64,000 nucleotides of DNA from an uncultured Alphaproteobacteria bacterium (GTDB lineage: Bacteria > Pseudomonadota > Alphaproteobacteria > UBA6615). Shown piece after piece: positions 25,682 to 34,166 of the stretch. The notes beneath the pieces are model-generated. The model was not told the DNA's origin. It did not search any database and was given only the letters and a program-made list of their open reading frames with translations. The position numbers and the translations under genes were made by a program. Position 1 is the stretch's first letter, and the number at the start of each line of letters is the position of its first letter. The DNA lies in the NCBI GenBank assembly GCA_943787745.1, contig CALSNJ010000001.1, positions 1 to 64,000 on the forward strand, in the 5' to 3' direction.

Positions 25682-28030
25682 CTATACCGTGTCTTGGGTT
25701 GCTGTTTGTATGGTCTGCCAGACCCGTTCCGGGGTGGCAGGCATGTCGATATGGCGTACCCCGAGGGGGCCGAGCGCGTCGCAGATCGCGTTCATGACAG
25801 CGGGCAGTGCGCCCACCGTACCGGCTTCGCCGGCACCCTTCAGGCCCATGGGATTGTTCTTCGAAGGCACATTGTGCTCGATCACATCGAAGGACGGGAA
25901 ATTGTCGGCGCGCGGCATCGCGTAATCCATGAAAGAGCCGGTCAGCAGCTGACCGCTTTCTGGGTCATAGACCACCTGTTCGAGGAGCACCTGTCCGGCA
26001 CCCTGCACCACGCCGCCATGAACCTGACCCTTCACCATCATCGGGTTCAGCGCCACGCCCACATCATCGACGACGGTGTACCTGATCATCTCGACGACGC
26101 CGGTCTCCGGGTCGATCTCGACCTCGCTCACGTGGCAGCCATTGGGGTAGGTCGGTCCCGGCGGCAGGATAATGGCGCTTTCTGACAGGCCGATTTCCAG
26201 TTCGCGGGGCATTTTGGCCGCCTGATAGGACGCTTTGGCCACTTCGATCGAGCGTGATTTCCCGGTCGGTACCTCGCACCGTGAATGTCCCGTCTTCAAA
26301 CACAATATCGTCTTCTGCAGCTTCGAGCAGATGCGCGGATATTTTCCGCGCGCGCTCCACTACTTTTTCGGATGCGCGCAACAACGCCGCGCCGCCGACA
26401 CTGATAGAGCGCGAACCAAACGTACCCTTGCCGTGATGTACGAGATCGGTGTCGCCATACTGGACGCGGATCGATTCAAATGGCACGCCGAGTTTCTCGG
26501 ATGCAATCTGTGCGAAGGCCGTCTCGTGGCCCTGTCCGTGGGAGTGCGTGCCCATCAGCACCGAAACACCACCATCGGTGTCAAAACGGATCGCAGCACT
26601 TTCTTCGTTGGGGATGGGCAGCGGCCCGCCGGCGATTTCGATGACGCTGGCGATGCCCATGCCGCGGAGTTTACCCCGGGAACTGGCTTCGGTACGGCGC
26701 GCTTCGAAACCATCCCGGTCGGCGGCGGCCACGGCACGGTCGAGGCACACCTCGAACTCGCCGCTGTCATAGGTAAAGACAAAGCCGGTCTCATAGGGCA
26801 TGGCGTCCGGCGCAATCATGTTACGGCGGCGAAGTTCCACAGGGTCGATCCCGAGCTCCTGAGCCGCGACATCGATGGTCCGCTCAATGGCGTAGGAGGC
26901 CTCGGGACGTCCCGCGCCGCGATAGGTTGCCGTCGGGCTTGTGTGGGTAAACACGCCGCGTGCTTCGGCAAAAACATGCGGGGTCGTATAGACGCCTGAC
27001 AGACCGCCGAGATTGTTCGTCGGTGAGTGCGGCCCGGCATTGCTCATGTACCCGCCGAGCGCGGCATCGGTCGACACCCGAAAGGCGAGGAATTTGCCGT
27101 TGGCATCCAGTGCCAGTGCCGCCGTCGTGACATTGTCGCGGGCATGATAGTCGCTCGCGAGCGCCTCGCTGCGGGTGGCGGTGAAGCGGACAGGGCGTCC
27201 GGTCCGTTTGGCGGCCCAGAGCACGAGCCCATGCTCGGCAAAAGTGCTGCCGCGCATCCCGAAACCGCCGCCCATATCGGGAGAGATGACCCGCAATTTG
27301 CCTTCGGGAATTCCGAAGACGTTCTTGCAAAGGTCCGAACGCATCCGGTGAGGGGACTGAACCCCGGCATAGAGGGTGTAGCGTTCTTCGAGCGGATCGT
27401 AGAAACCGATCGCGGCACGGACTTCCATGGTGTTGGTGGACACCCGGCTGATGGTGAAATCAAGCTCGGTTACATGCGGTGCGGTGGCGAAGGCGGCGTC
27501 GGTTGCGTCCTTGTCACCGAGGCAAAACACAAAGCTCTCATTGCCGGGGACGCTGTCCCAGACCTGTGCGGAAGTGGCATCGCGGGCGCGGCCGGTGTCG
27601 GTGACAACGGGCGCGATTTCGTAATCGACTCCGATTGCCTCCGTCGCATCAACGGCCTGGGCGTAGGTTTCGGCGATCACGGCGGCGACGGCCTGGCCGA
27701 CCAGATGTACCTCTCCATCGGCGAGCAATGGATAAGGCGGTTCGACCATGGGCGAGCCGTCGCGCTGCTTGCGCTTGACGGCTACGGACAGCCCACCGAT
27801 GCCATCGGCGATTGAGGTCCTGCAGCGGTCAGAACTGCAATCACCCCGGGCATGGTTGCGGCGTCCGCGGTGTCGATGCCGGAGATTCCGGCGGCGGCAT
27901 GGGGAGAGCGCAGCACCGCCATATAGGCGGCGCCCGGGACCTTCCGGTCGTCGGTGTAGTTCCCCTTGCCGGTCAGGAGCCGCTGGTCTTCGACGCGCGG
28001 CACGGACTGACCGATGCCATACTCACGCAT
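25682..28030 (-). pseudogene. Molybdenum hydroxylase large subunit (CoxL/xanthine dehydrogenase family), two frameshifts
   Basis: Three pieces give one molybdopterin-binding subunit of roughly 780 residues. The N terminus (REYGIGQSVPRVEDQRLLTG) is broken near 27805; the centre (27749 down to about 26255) carries GGGFGMRGSTFAEHG and the AYRGAGRPE-like TYRGAGRPEASYA; the C terminus has the catalytic-Glu motif LKGAGEAGTVGALP. The active-site pattern is that of form II CoxL-like hydroxylases rather than true CO dehydrogenase. The usual FAD and 2Fe-2S subunit genes are not adjacent. Both breaks are single-base. The substrate is unknown. Confidence 0.85.
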
Positions 28031-28091
28031 CAGCGGTTCCTGGTTCGCGCCAGGGTTTTAGACGTCCCACAGTCAGTACCTGCATCGGGCC

Positions 28092-29621
28092 CTAGGCGTC
28101 CTTCTTCTCTTCACCAGCGGCCAGAATAGCCTCGCCTTCCTCCACGGCTTTGTCCCAGGCCTTTGGCTTGAAGGCGTAGTAAAGCGCGATGGCGATCATG
28201 ATGATGATGGTGACGGAGATCCACCGGCTGAAGATGAAGCTGAACGGGCTGTCATCAGAGACGATCAGAACGTTTCGCAACCCTTCTTCGGCAATGGGTC
28301 CAAGGATGATACCCAGCAGGATACCGGCGGGCGAGAAATTGTACTTCTGGGCCAGATAACCAACGATGCCGAAGAACACCATGATCCAGACATCCCATGG
28401 GTTGCCACTCGCCGCAAAGGTGCCCACAACGCAGAAGATCATGATGATCGGCGCCAGCAGGCCACGGGGGAACAGGGTCACATAGGCCATGGTCCGTGCC
28501 ATCACGGCGGCGATACCGCCCATGAAGAAATTGGCCAGGATGAATCCCCAGATCACCGTGAAGATGACATCCGGTGAATCCCGGAACAGTCGATCACCGG
28601 GCTGAAGGCCATGGATCATCAGGGCGCCCAGAATAACAGCTGCCGAGATGCCGCCGGGAATACCCAGCACAAACATCGGAATCAGAGAGGTTCCCGTGAC
28701 ACCGTTGTTCGATCCTTCGGTGGCCGCGAGGCCTTTGACTTCACCTTCGCCGAACTTGTCGCCGGGCTTGCCGCGCTGGATCTCCCAGGCATAGGCAATC
28801 CACTGGGCCACACTGGCGCCGGCGGCAGGCACGATGCCCATGATCAGGCCGGTCACCCAGCCGCGAACCAGAGACCAGCGGCAATGCATGATCTCAGACC
28901 AGCGTGGCATGATGTTCCAGCTGAGCTTGGTGGTGCCGGAAATATTCGATTTCGGACTGCCTTCACAAAGGGTCAGGGCCTGTGCGAACGCAAACAATCC
29001 GATCACGGCAGGAAGAATGCCGACGCCTGAAAGCAAACCGGTCATACCGTAGGTAAAGCGCGGGAATGCAGATGCGGCATCCACGCCGACGGTGCTGACA
29101 AGCAGGCCAAACAGTCCGGCTATAAGGCCTTTCAGGACCGCTCCGAATGACACCGCAGCAATCGCTGTCAGGCCAAGTAAGGCGACGACGAAAAACTCTG
29201 ACGGACCAAACAGAAGAGAAATCTTGGCCAGCGGCGGGGCCAGATAGAGCAGCGCAAATCCGCTGATCAGGCCACCCATGACCGAGGCAAAGGTGGACAT
29301 CCGGATGGCCTCGGTCGCACGGCCGCGCTTGGTCATCTCATAACCTTCGATGGCCGATGCGGCAGACGCCGATGTGCCGGGGGCACGCAGAAGAATCGCG
29401 GTAAATGAGCCGCCATAAATTCCGGCCGCATAGGTCGAGACCATCAAAATCAGCGCTGTATCGGCGGGCCATTCGAAGGAAATCGGAATCATCAACGCGA
29501 TCGCCATCGGTGGCCCAAGGCCCGGGATGGCGCCGATGATCAGTCCGACAATGATGCCAACAAACATCGCAGCCAGATTGACCAGTGTCAGAACGTTGCC
29601 GAGATATTCAATGCTTTCCAT
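28092..29621 (-). CDS. tctA: Tripartite tricarboxylate transporter large permease
   Basis: This 509-residue TctA-family membrane protein is the main channel of a TTT uptake system. The conserved opening GAIPGLGPPMAIALMIPISF and about twelve hydrophobic helices are visible. GGAGAG precedes the ATG. It forms the last part of a tctC-tctB-tctA operon. Family members carry citrate and other carboxylates; here nearby FAH, cupin and VOC genes suggest an aromatic or other organic acid. Confidence 0.95.
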   Translation of the reverse strand: MESIEYLGNVLTLVNLAAMFVGIIVGLIIGAIPGLGPPMAIALMIPISFEWPADTALILMVSTYAAGIYGGSFTAILLRAPGTSASAASAIEGYEMTKRGRATEAIRMSTFASVMGGLISGFALLYLAPPLAKISLLFGPSEFFVVALLGLTAIAAVSFGAVLKGLIAGLFGLLVSTVGVDAASAFPRFTYGMTGLLSGVGILPAVIGLFAFAQALTLCEGSPKSNISGTTKLSWNIMPRWSEIMHCRWSLVRGWVTGLIMGIVPAAGASVAQWIAYAWEIQRGKPGDKFGEGEVKGLAATEGSNNGVTGTSLIPMFVLGIPGGISAAVILGALMIHGLQPGDRLFRDSPDVIFTVIWGFILANFFMGGIAAVMARTMAYVTLFPRGLLAPIIMIFCVVGTFAASGNPWDVWIMVFFGIVGYLAQKYNFSPAGILLGIILGPIAEEGLRNVLIVSDDSPFSFIFSRWISVTIIIMIAIALYYAFKPKAWDKAVEEGEAILAAGEEKKDA

Positions 29622-29640
29622 GATCGATCTCTCCGCGGCG

Positions 29641-30090
29641 CTAGAACAACAGGCCTTCGGGCAAAAATGCGCCGAGAGCTATGGTGAAAAATACATAGAG
29701 CAACGGGAACAGGATCACGGCGGTGATCACGATCATTTTGTGATCACGCAGGCCGGTCATGTAGGTCGCAATGAAATAGAAGACGAAGGAGGTGACATAG
29801 AACCCGATCTGGAACACGCCGATCGCGTACAGAACGCCCAATAGCATGATGTAGAGGGGCTTCCAGGAGGTGTAGGAGAAGTCGACCTTCACCATCCCTT
29901 TGAGGCGTTCCTTGTCGCGCGCTGTGAAGGTGCGAACGAACATGCCCAGCGCCAGGACCATAATCCCGACTTCAGCAAATTGTGGAAACGCGCCAGCGCG
30001 CTGCGGCCAGCCTGTGGATTGGGTGTACATAAATCCACCGGCAAGAATCAGGGCTACGGCAACAATCCGTTCTGCCATCAGTCTGGTCAT
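29641..30090 (-). CDS. tctB: Tripartite tricarboxylate transporter small permease
   Basis: This 149-residue protein has four hydrophobic helices, the size and layout of TctB. The ATG at 30090 (MTRLMAERIVAVALIL) follows a GGGGGAG ribosome site; the longer frame upstream is not family-like. A 13-bp hairpin lies between it and tctC. Confidence 0.9.
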   Translation of the reverse strand: MTRLMAERIVAVALILAGGFMYTQSTGWPQRAGAFPQFAEVGIMVLALGMFVRTFTARDKERLKGMVKVDFSYTSWKPLYIMLLGVLYAIGVFQIGFYVTSFVFYFIATYMTGLRDHKMIVITAVILFPLLYVFFTIALGAFLPEGLLF

Positions 30091-30136
30091 GAGATCTCCC
30101 CCCAGGATGTCTCTTGAACTTACTAAATCGGGATGA

Positions 30137-30167
30137 CACGCCCTGCCGGAGAGACCGGCAGGGCGTG
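30137..30167. promoter_or_regulatory. Intercistronic hairpin between tctC and tctB
   Basis: A 13-bp stem (CACGCCCTGCCGG and its mate) with an AGAGA-type loop lies in the gap after the tctC stop. No T-run follows on the minus strand, so it is not a standard terminator. Such hairpins commonly protect the upstream mRNA end and let the binding protein be made in excess of the permease. Confidence 0.75.
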
Positions 30168-30200
30168 CGTGTGGAAACAGTGTTTCCGATACCCGTGTGC

Positions 30201-31211
30201 TTACTGAACGCCTTCCTGCTTCCAGTATGCAGCCTGTTCGGCGACCGTCTGGCCTTCGCGCAGGAGCTTCCACATGTCGTCGCCCTCGGCGAACTGCAGG
30301 TGGTTTTTGTTGGCTTTTTCCTTGGCGATGTACTCAGGATTGGCCATGGCGCGCTTGATCGCGTCGAGATAGACCTGACGCTTTTCTTCCTCAAGACCAT
30401 TCGCTGTGGCGATTGTACGGCCAGCATAGGTGATGTTGCGCTTGCCGGTGATCTCTTCGAAGGTGGGCACGTCCGGCAGCAACGGCCAGCGTTCCGGATG
30501 CAGGACCGCGATGGGGCGCAGCTGTCCTTCTTCAATGGAATTGATGAAGAAGCCGACATTGCCCGCGATCAGATCGACATGGCCACCGAGTGCCAACTGG
30601 ATCTTGGAGTTGTCGCCACGGCTGGTCACGAACTTCGCCTTGAAGCCCGGAACGGCCTGCTGTGCAAACGCCACACCGATATGGTCATCGCTGCCGAAGC
30701 TGCCCGGTGCCACAATGATGGCTTGTTTCTGAGCATATTCGAGGACGTCATCCAGGTCCTTGAAACGTTCATCGTCGGCACGCACCAGCCACAGGCCGGG
30801 GTCATAGGAGTGCCATGCGAGGAAGTTGAAGGATTCCAGTTTCTCCGAACGCTTCATGTCCGGGTTCAGGAACGAGAAGATATGCGGAATGTTGACGACG
30901 GCCAGCTTGTGGTCGTCGCGTCGCGGGTTCCAGTCATTGACGACCTGGCTCCACGACACCCAACCGCCACCGCCGGCGACGTTGGTCACCTTTACGGGAA
31001 CACCGAGTTCCTCGGCAAGATAAGGTGCAAACAGCCGGAACGTCCGGTCAGCGCCGCCACCCGGTGCAAACGGCACCTGCAGCTGGACGGGTTTGCTGGG
31101 GAAATCAGCGGCCGAAACGGTCGCTGGCGCGACCGCGGTCAGGCCAAGAACGGCCAGCGCCGTACCCGCAAGAAGCGGGATTTTCTTGAGATTAAACATG
31201 TGACGAACCAT
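30201..31211 (-). CDS. tctC: Tripartite tricarboxylate transporter substrate-binding protein
   Basis: This is a 336-residue periplasmic binding protein of the Bug/TctC family. A signal peptide ends near VSAADFP. It then has the family sequence ADFPSKPVQLQVPFAPGGGADRT and TNVAGGGGWVSW. Starts at 31211 and 31199 are both possible; AAGGG abuts the first and lies about 12 bases before the second. It is the first gene of the tct operon and defines its ligand range. Confidence 0.93.
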   Translation of the reverse strand: MVRHMFNLKKIPLLAGTALAVLGLTAVAPATVSAADFPSKPVQLQVPFAPGGGADRTFRLFAPYLAEELGVPVKVTNVAGGGGWVSWSQVVNDWNPRRDDHKLAVVNIPHIFSFLNPDMKRSEKLESFNFLAWHSYDPGLWLVRADDERFKDLDDVLEYAQKQAIIVAPGSFGSDDHIGVAFAQQAVPGFKAKFVTSRGDNSKIQLALGGHVDLIAGNVGFFINSIEEGQLRPIAVLHPERWPLLPDVPTFEEITGKRNITYAGRTIATANGLEEEKRQVYLDAIKRAMANPEYIAKEKANKNHLQFAEGDDMWKLLREGQTVAEQAAYWKQEGVQ

Positions 31212-31327
31212 CCCTTTAGAGTTTTTGGTTTTTATTACCCATAAACCCTAACGAGTCAGAATGTCGCAGGAAACAGTAAAAGAGAAAAATTCTCGGATAG
31301 TGAAACAACCAGGAAGGGTTATCTCAC

Positions 31328-31810
31328 TCAATCTGCAGCATCTGCGGCTGTACGGCTTGCTGACCTTCCGGCCTTTTCTGCTTCTTCGGCCGAGAAATTC
31401 AGCTCAACCTTGATGCCGTTGATCGGCTCCATAAAGAACAATTGGTAGAGCGACTGGTCATGCGCCTGTCGCTCGTTGTACTTGATGCCATTCTTTTCCA
31501 GGCGGTCGGCGAACTCGACAATACCCGAGCAGTTGAAGCAGACGTGATCGATCCGGCCTGATCCGGTGTTGGCCTCAGCCTTGGCGGCGGCCGTTTCGTC
31601 GCCGGGGCGCAGATACTCGTTCTGGTGATCTGAGTGATTGGCCTTGCCGATATGCACGACATCCTGATCGCCGATATAGAGCCAGTGAACCGGGAACCCG
31701 AACTCCGGGTGGTCACCGGAACGGAAACCGAGATTTTCCACCCACCAGTCACGTGTCCCGTCGGGATCGTCGGTGAGGATCAGAATGTGTTCCATGAAAT
31801 TAAGGCCCAT
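31328..31810 (-). CDS. VOC-superfamily (glyoxalase/dioxygenase-like) protein
   Basis: This 160-residue protein has the vicinal-oxygen-chelate fold. MEHILILTDDPDGTRDWWVENLGF opens it, the metal-type His lies in FPVHWLYIGD and HVCFNCSG, and a late FFMEPINGIKVELNF gives the final Glu. GGAG precedes the ATG at 31810. The family includes extradiol dioxygenases and isomerases. Its place before tctC and after the cupin suggests catabolism of the imported acid. Confidence 0.87.
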   Translation of the reverse strand: MGLNFMEHILILTDDPDGTRDWWVENLGFRSGDHPEFGFPVHWLYIGDQDVVHIGKANHSDHQNEYLRPGDETAAAKAEANTGSGRIDHVCFNCSGIVEFADRLEKNGIKYNERQAHDQSLYQLFFMEPINGIKVELNFSAEEAEKAGRSASRTAADAAD

Positions 31811-31928
31811 GGTTCGGCTCCGTCTTTAAGAATGTGCAAGATCGCGTTGGCTGATTGTGACCCAGCCGTGCCCGTGTCTCAACCGGTGATTGGGAACAAA
31901 ATCTGTCCGGTATTGACGCTAATCCCCG

Positions 31929-32468
31929 TTATTCGAGGGGTTTGGCGTCCACGAGAATAGCGGCGAGCAAGCAAGGTTCGTTGGTGCGGTTGGACCAGGC
32001 ATGCAATGTGCCCCGTTGAACACAGACGTCTCCGGCCTTCAGGCAGACTTCCTCATCATCGAGAATCAGCCAGACTTCACCGGAGATGATGACCAGATAG
32101 TCGACAGACTTGGTCTTGTGCATCCCCGGGTGTTTCTGCCCGTCGAGCCGGTCGCCCGCCCCCATCTTCTCGAAATATTCCTTCATCTGATCGAAGTTAC
32201 GCTCGGAGTCCGGCGGCAATTCGAGCACCCGGAACACCGCGCCCCCGGCCGGTGGCTCCAGTGTCACCTTGGTTTCAACGGTGTCGTCATTGCCGGTGTT
32301 GTCTTCGGGTACGGCCTGCGAGAGCCAGACATCGGACAGACGTACGTTTTCCTGTCCCTGTGGGGTGAGTACGTGCCCCAAGTCAGGGGTCATGGTTTCA
32401 TCGATCATGACAACAGCATTTCCTTCTGTGTCGTGACCCGTGATTACACGTCGAATATCGCGTGGCAT
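31929..32468 (-). CDS. Cupin-domain protein
   Basis: This 179-residue protein has a single C-terminal cupin barrel. SVDYLVIISGEVWLILDDEEV and DVCVQRGTLHAWSN give the two cupin motifs with the metal-site His and Glu. The N-terminal half is not recognised. It lies 12 bases downstream of the FAH-family gene and is probably in its operon. Confidence 0.85.
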   Translation of the reverse strand: MPRDIRRVITGHDTEGNAVVMIDETMTPDLGHVLTPQGQENVRLSDVWLSQAVPEDNTGNDDTVETKVTLEPPAGGAVFRVLELPPDSERNFDQMKEYFEKMGAGDRLDGQKHPGMHKTKSVDYLVIISGEVWLILDDEEVCLKAGDVCVQRGTLHAWSNRTNEPCLLAAILVDAKPLE

Positions 32469-32479
32469 CTGTCTCTCCC

Positions 32480-33517
32480 CTAGTTCTTGTCTGGTGACTG
32501 GCGATCTCGCCAGTCGGCTGGTTTCACGATTCTGTTTTGCAGGACGCCGATCCCTTCCACGTCCAGCTCAATCGTATCGCCGTCTGAAAGATAGCGGTTG
32601 TGTTCCAGCCCGCAGCCGGTCGGTACGGTGCCTGAACCAAAGATCTCGCCGGGATGGATGGATTGGTTGTGGCTGAGATGGGCCAGCACCCCTTCGAACC
32701 GGTGATCCATCATGGATGTGTTGCCCCGGCTCCATTCTTCGCCGTTGATGCGGGCTACCATCTCCTGATTGTAAGGGTCGTCCAGTTCATCTGCGGTGAC
32801 GATACAGGGCCCCATGGCATTGCCGGCATCGAAATCCTTGCCGGGCCCACCCATGCCGGCACCTGTGCGAATCTCGATGGCCTGAATATCGCGGGCGCTA
32901 ACGTCGTTGAAAATTGTGAACCCGAAGAAGTGCTTGGCTGCGTTTTCGGCCTTGATGTTGCTGCCTCCTGAGCCGGTGATGACGGCCCATTCCAGCTCAT
33001 AGTCCATGCGGCGGGCTTCGTGGGGCCAGATCACGTCATCTCCTTGGCCGATCAGACTGAGATGATTGCTGTTGAGGTAAACCGGGGCGGCCCCCCATTC
33101 CGGCGGGACATCCAGAGCACCCGAAGCGCGAAACCTCTCCAGCGCCGCCTCCGGGTCAGTTTCGCGCGCGGCAAGGCGGGTGTAGCGGACTTTGCGGGCA
33201 TTGCGGAGATGTTGCAGGAAACAGGTGCAATCGCGCAGGCGTCGGGGGTTGGGCAAAGGCGCGTGCAGCCGCGCGTTATCGTGTTCGATGATCGCTTCCG
33301 CCATGCCCTCCGTCTGCGTGCGTGCGCTGATATCGCGTGCTGAGTCGAGTGCCGCGGGTCCGGCATCGATCAGGGCGAGCATGCTGGTGAAATTTTTGTT
33401 CCCGGACCCCGTCAGGTCGGCAGCGGTGCGAAGATCAACGATCTGCTGATCATTGTTGATTAAGGCACCGAGGCGGGCATCCGCGCTGTCGGCTAATGAA
33501 AATGTGACAAGGCGCAT
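32480..33517 (-). CDS. Fumarylacetoacetate hydrolase-family enzyme, long form
   Basis: This 345-residue protein carries the FAH domain in its C-terminal two thirds. YELEWAVITGSGG gives the metal E-x-E, GFTIFNDVSARDIQ is the family signature, and GEIFGSGTVPTGCGLEHNR closes the site. GGAGG precedes the ATG. It leads a minus-strand series (FAH, cupin, VOC, tctCBA). Members hydrolyse acylpyruvates or 2-oxo-acid ring-cleavage products; the substrate is unknown. Confidence 0.9.
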   Translation of the reverse strand: MRLVTFSLADSADARLGALINNDQQIVDLRTAADLTGSGNKNFTSMLALIDAGPAALDSARDISARTQTEGMAEAIIEHDNARLHAPLPNPRRLRDCTCFLQHLRNARKVRYTRLAARETDPEAALERFRASGALDVPPEWGAAPVYLNSNHLSLIGQGDDVIWPHEARRMDYELEWAVITGSGGSNIKAENAAKHFFGFTIFNDVSARDIQAIEIRTGAGMGGPGKDFDAGNAMGPCIVTADELDDPYNQEMVARINGEEWSRGNTSMMDHRFEGVLAHLSHNQSIHPGEIFGSGTVPTGCGLEHNRYLSDGDTIELDVEGIGVLQNRIVKPADWRDRQSPDKN

Positions 33518-33605
33518 AATGGTTCCTCCCCCAAGGATGTCCGCGTCAACGCGACCACTCAGGGTTAAACAACCATACGGTTATGGCAAGCCCCGGCAGG
33601 GCAAG

Positions 33606-33965
33606 TCAGAACTCGAGGACGGAGCCCATCATCAGGACGGCGACCAGCGCAATCGCGTAGAGTCCGGTCAGGCTTGAAAGCATGAACACGATATTGCCGA
33701 AGGTGTGCAACGGGTGTTGGCGTCGCTCGACAGCCAAGCGGCCCTCTGAACGCCGCTCCCGGCCGGCCACAACAGAGAAGAAAACCGGGCGACCGGGCAG
33801 TGGCAATGTCAGTCGCAGGTCGACCGGATGGCGGCCGGATGAACCCACAGCGCTTGAAACCGCTGAGACCTGTTCCGGCGTGAAGCTGTCCCGGACGGGT
33901 GCCGGGATGCGCCGGATCGGATCCGGAGCGTGATGGTGATCGGTGTGAATGTCCTGCGCGCTCAT
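33606..33965 (-). CDS. Unrecognised small membrane protein
   Basis: This is a 119-residue protein with no recognised family. The first 75 residues are soluble (His-rich start IHTDHHHAPDPIRR), and one or two hydrophobic segments fill the C terminus (FMLSSLTGLYAIALVAVLMM). It is divergent from the glutamate dehydrogenase gene; the intergenic region contains a 13-bp inverted repeat (34029-34070). Confidence 0.55.
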   Translation of the reverse strand: MSAQDIHTDHHHAPDPIRRIPAPVRDSFTPEQVSAVSSAVGSSGRHPVDLRLTLPLPGRPVFFSVVAGRERRSEGRLAVERRQHPLHTFGNIVFMLSSLTGLYAIALVAVLMMGSVLEF

Positions 33966-34028
33966 ATGCGACCCCGGTTCGCCGGGTGGTACAACCCGGC
34001 CGTTGTTGGTGTTCGCAGTGAGTATGGA

Positions 34029-34070
34029 AAAACATGGTTAAGGAATGCTTTCGGGTGTTAACCATGTTTT
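34029..34070. repeat. 13-bp inverted repeat upstream of NAD-GDH
   Basis: AAAACATGGTTAA (34029-34041) and TTAACCATGTTTT (34058-34070) are perfect complements separated by 16 bases. It lies about 100 bases before the GDH start and 64 bases before the divergent small gene. It could be a regulator site or a hairpin; no match to a named operator is claimed. Confidence 0.75.
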
Positions 34071-34166
34071 ATCAAAGGCAGGCATAGATTTAGCCTGCGC
34101 GGCGGCACGGTCTTGCAACATCTGCAGGACAGCAAAGATCGCCGTGACATACAGAGGAACGCATCA

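Noticed and set aside
24677-26185. 502-codon open frame on the plus strand
   Set aside because: It is antisense to the LVIVD and molybdenum hydroxylase genes, has no family match and reflects GC-rich codon bias.
25682-28030. True CO dehydrogenase (CoxL form I)
   Set aside because: The motif reads YRGAGRPE rather than the form I Cys-containing loop, and CoxM/CoxS are absent.
30114-31244. 376-codon open frame on the plus strand
   Set aside because: It is the reverse of tctC and has no recognisable features.
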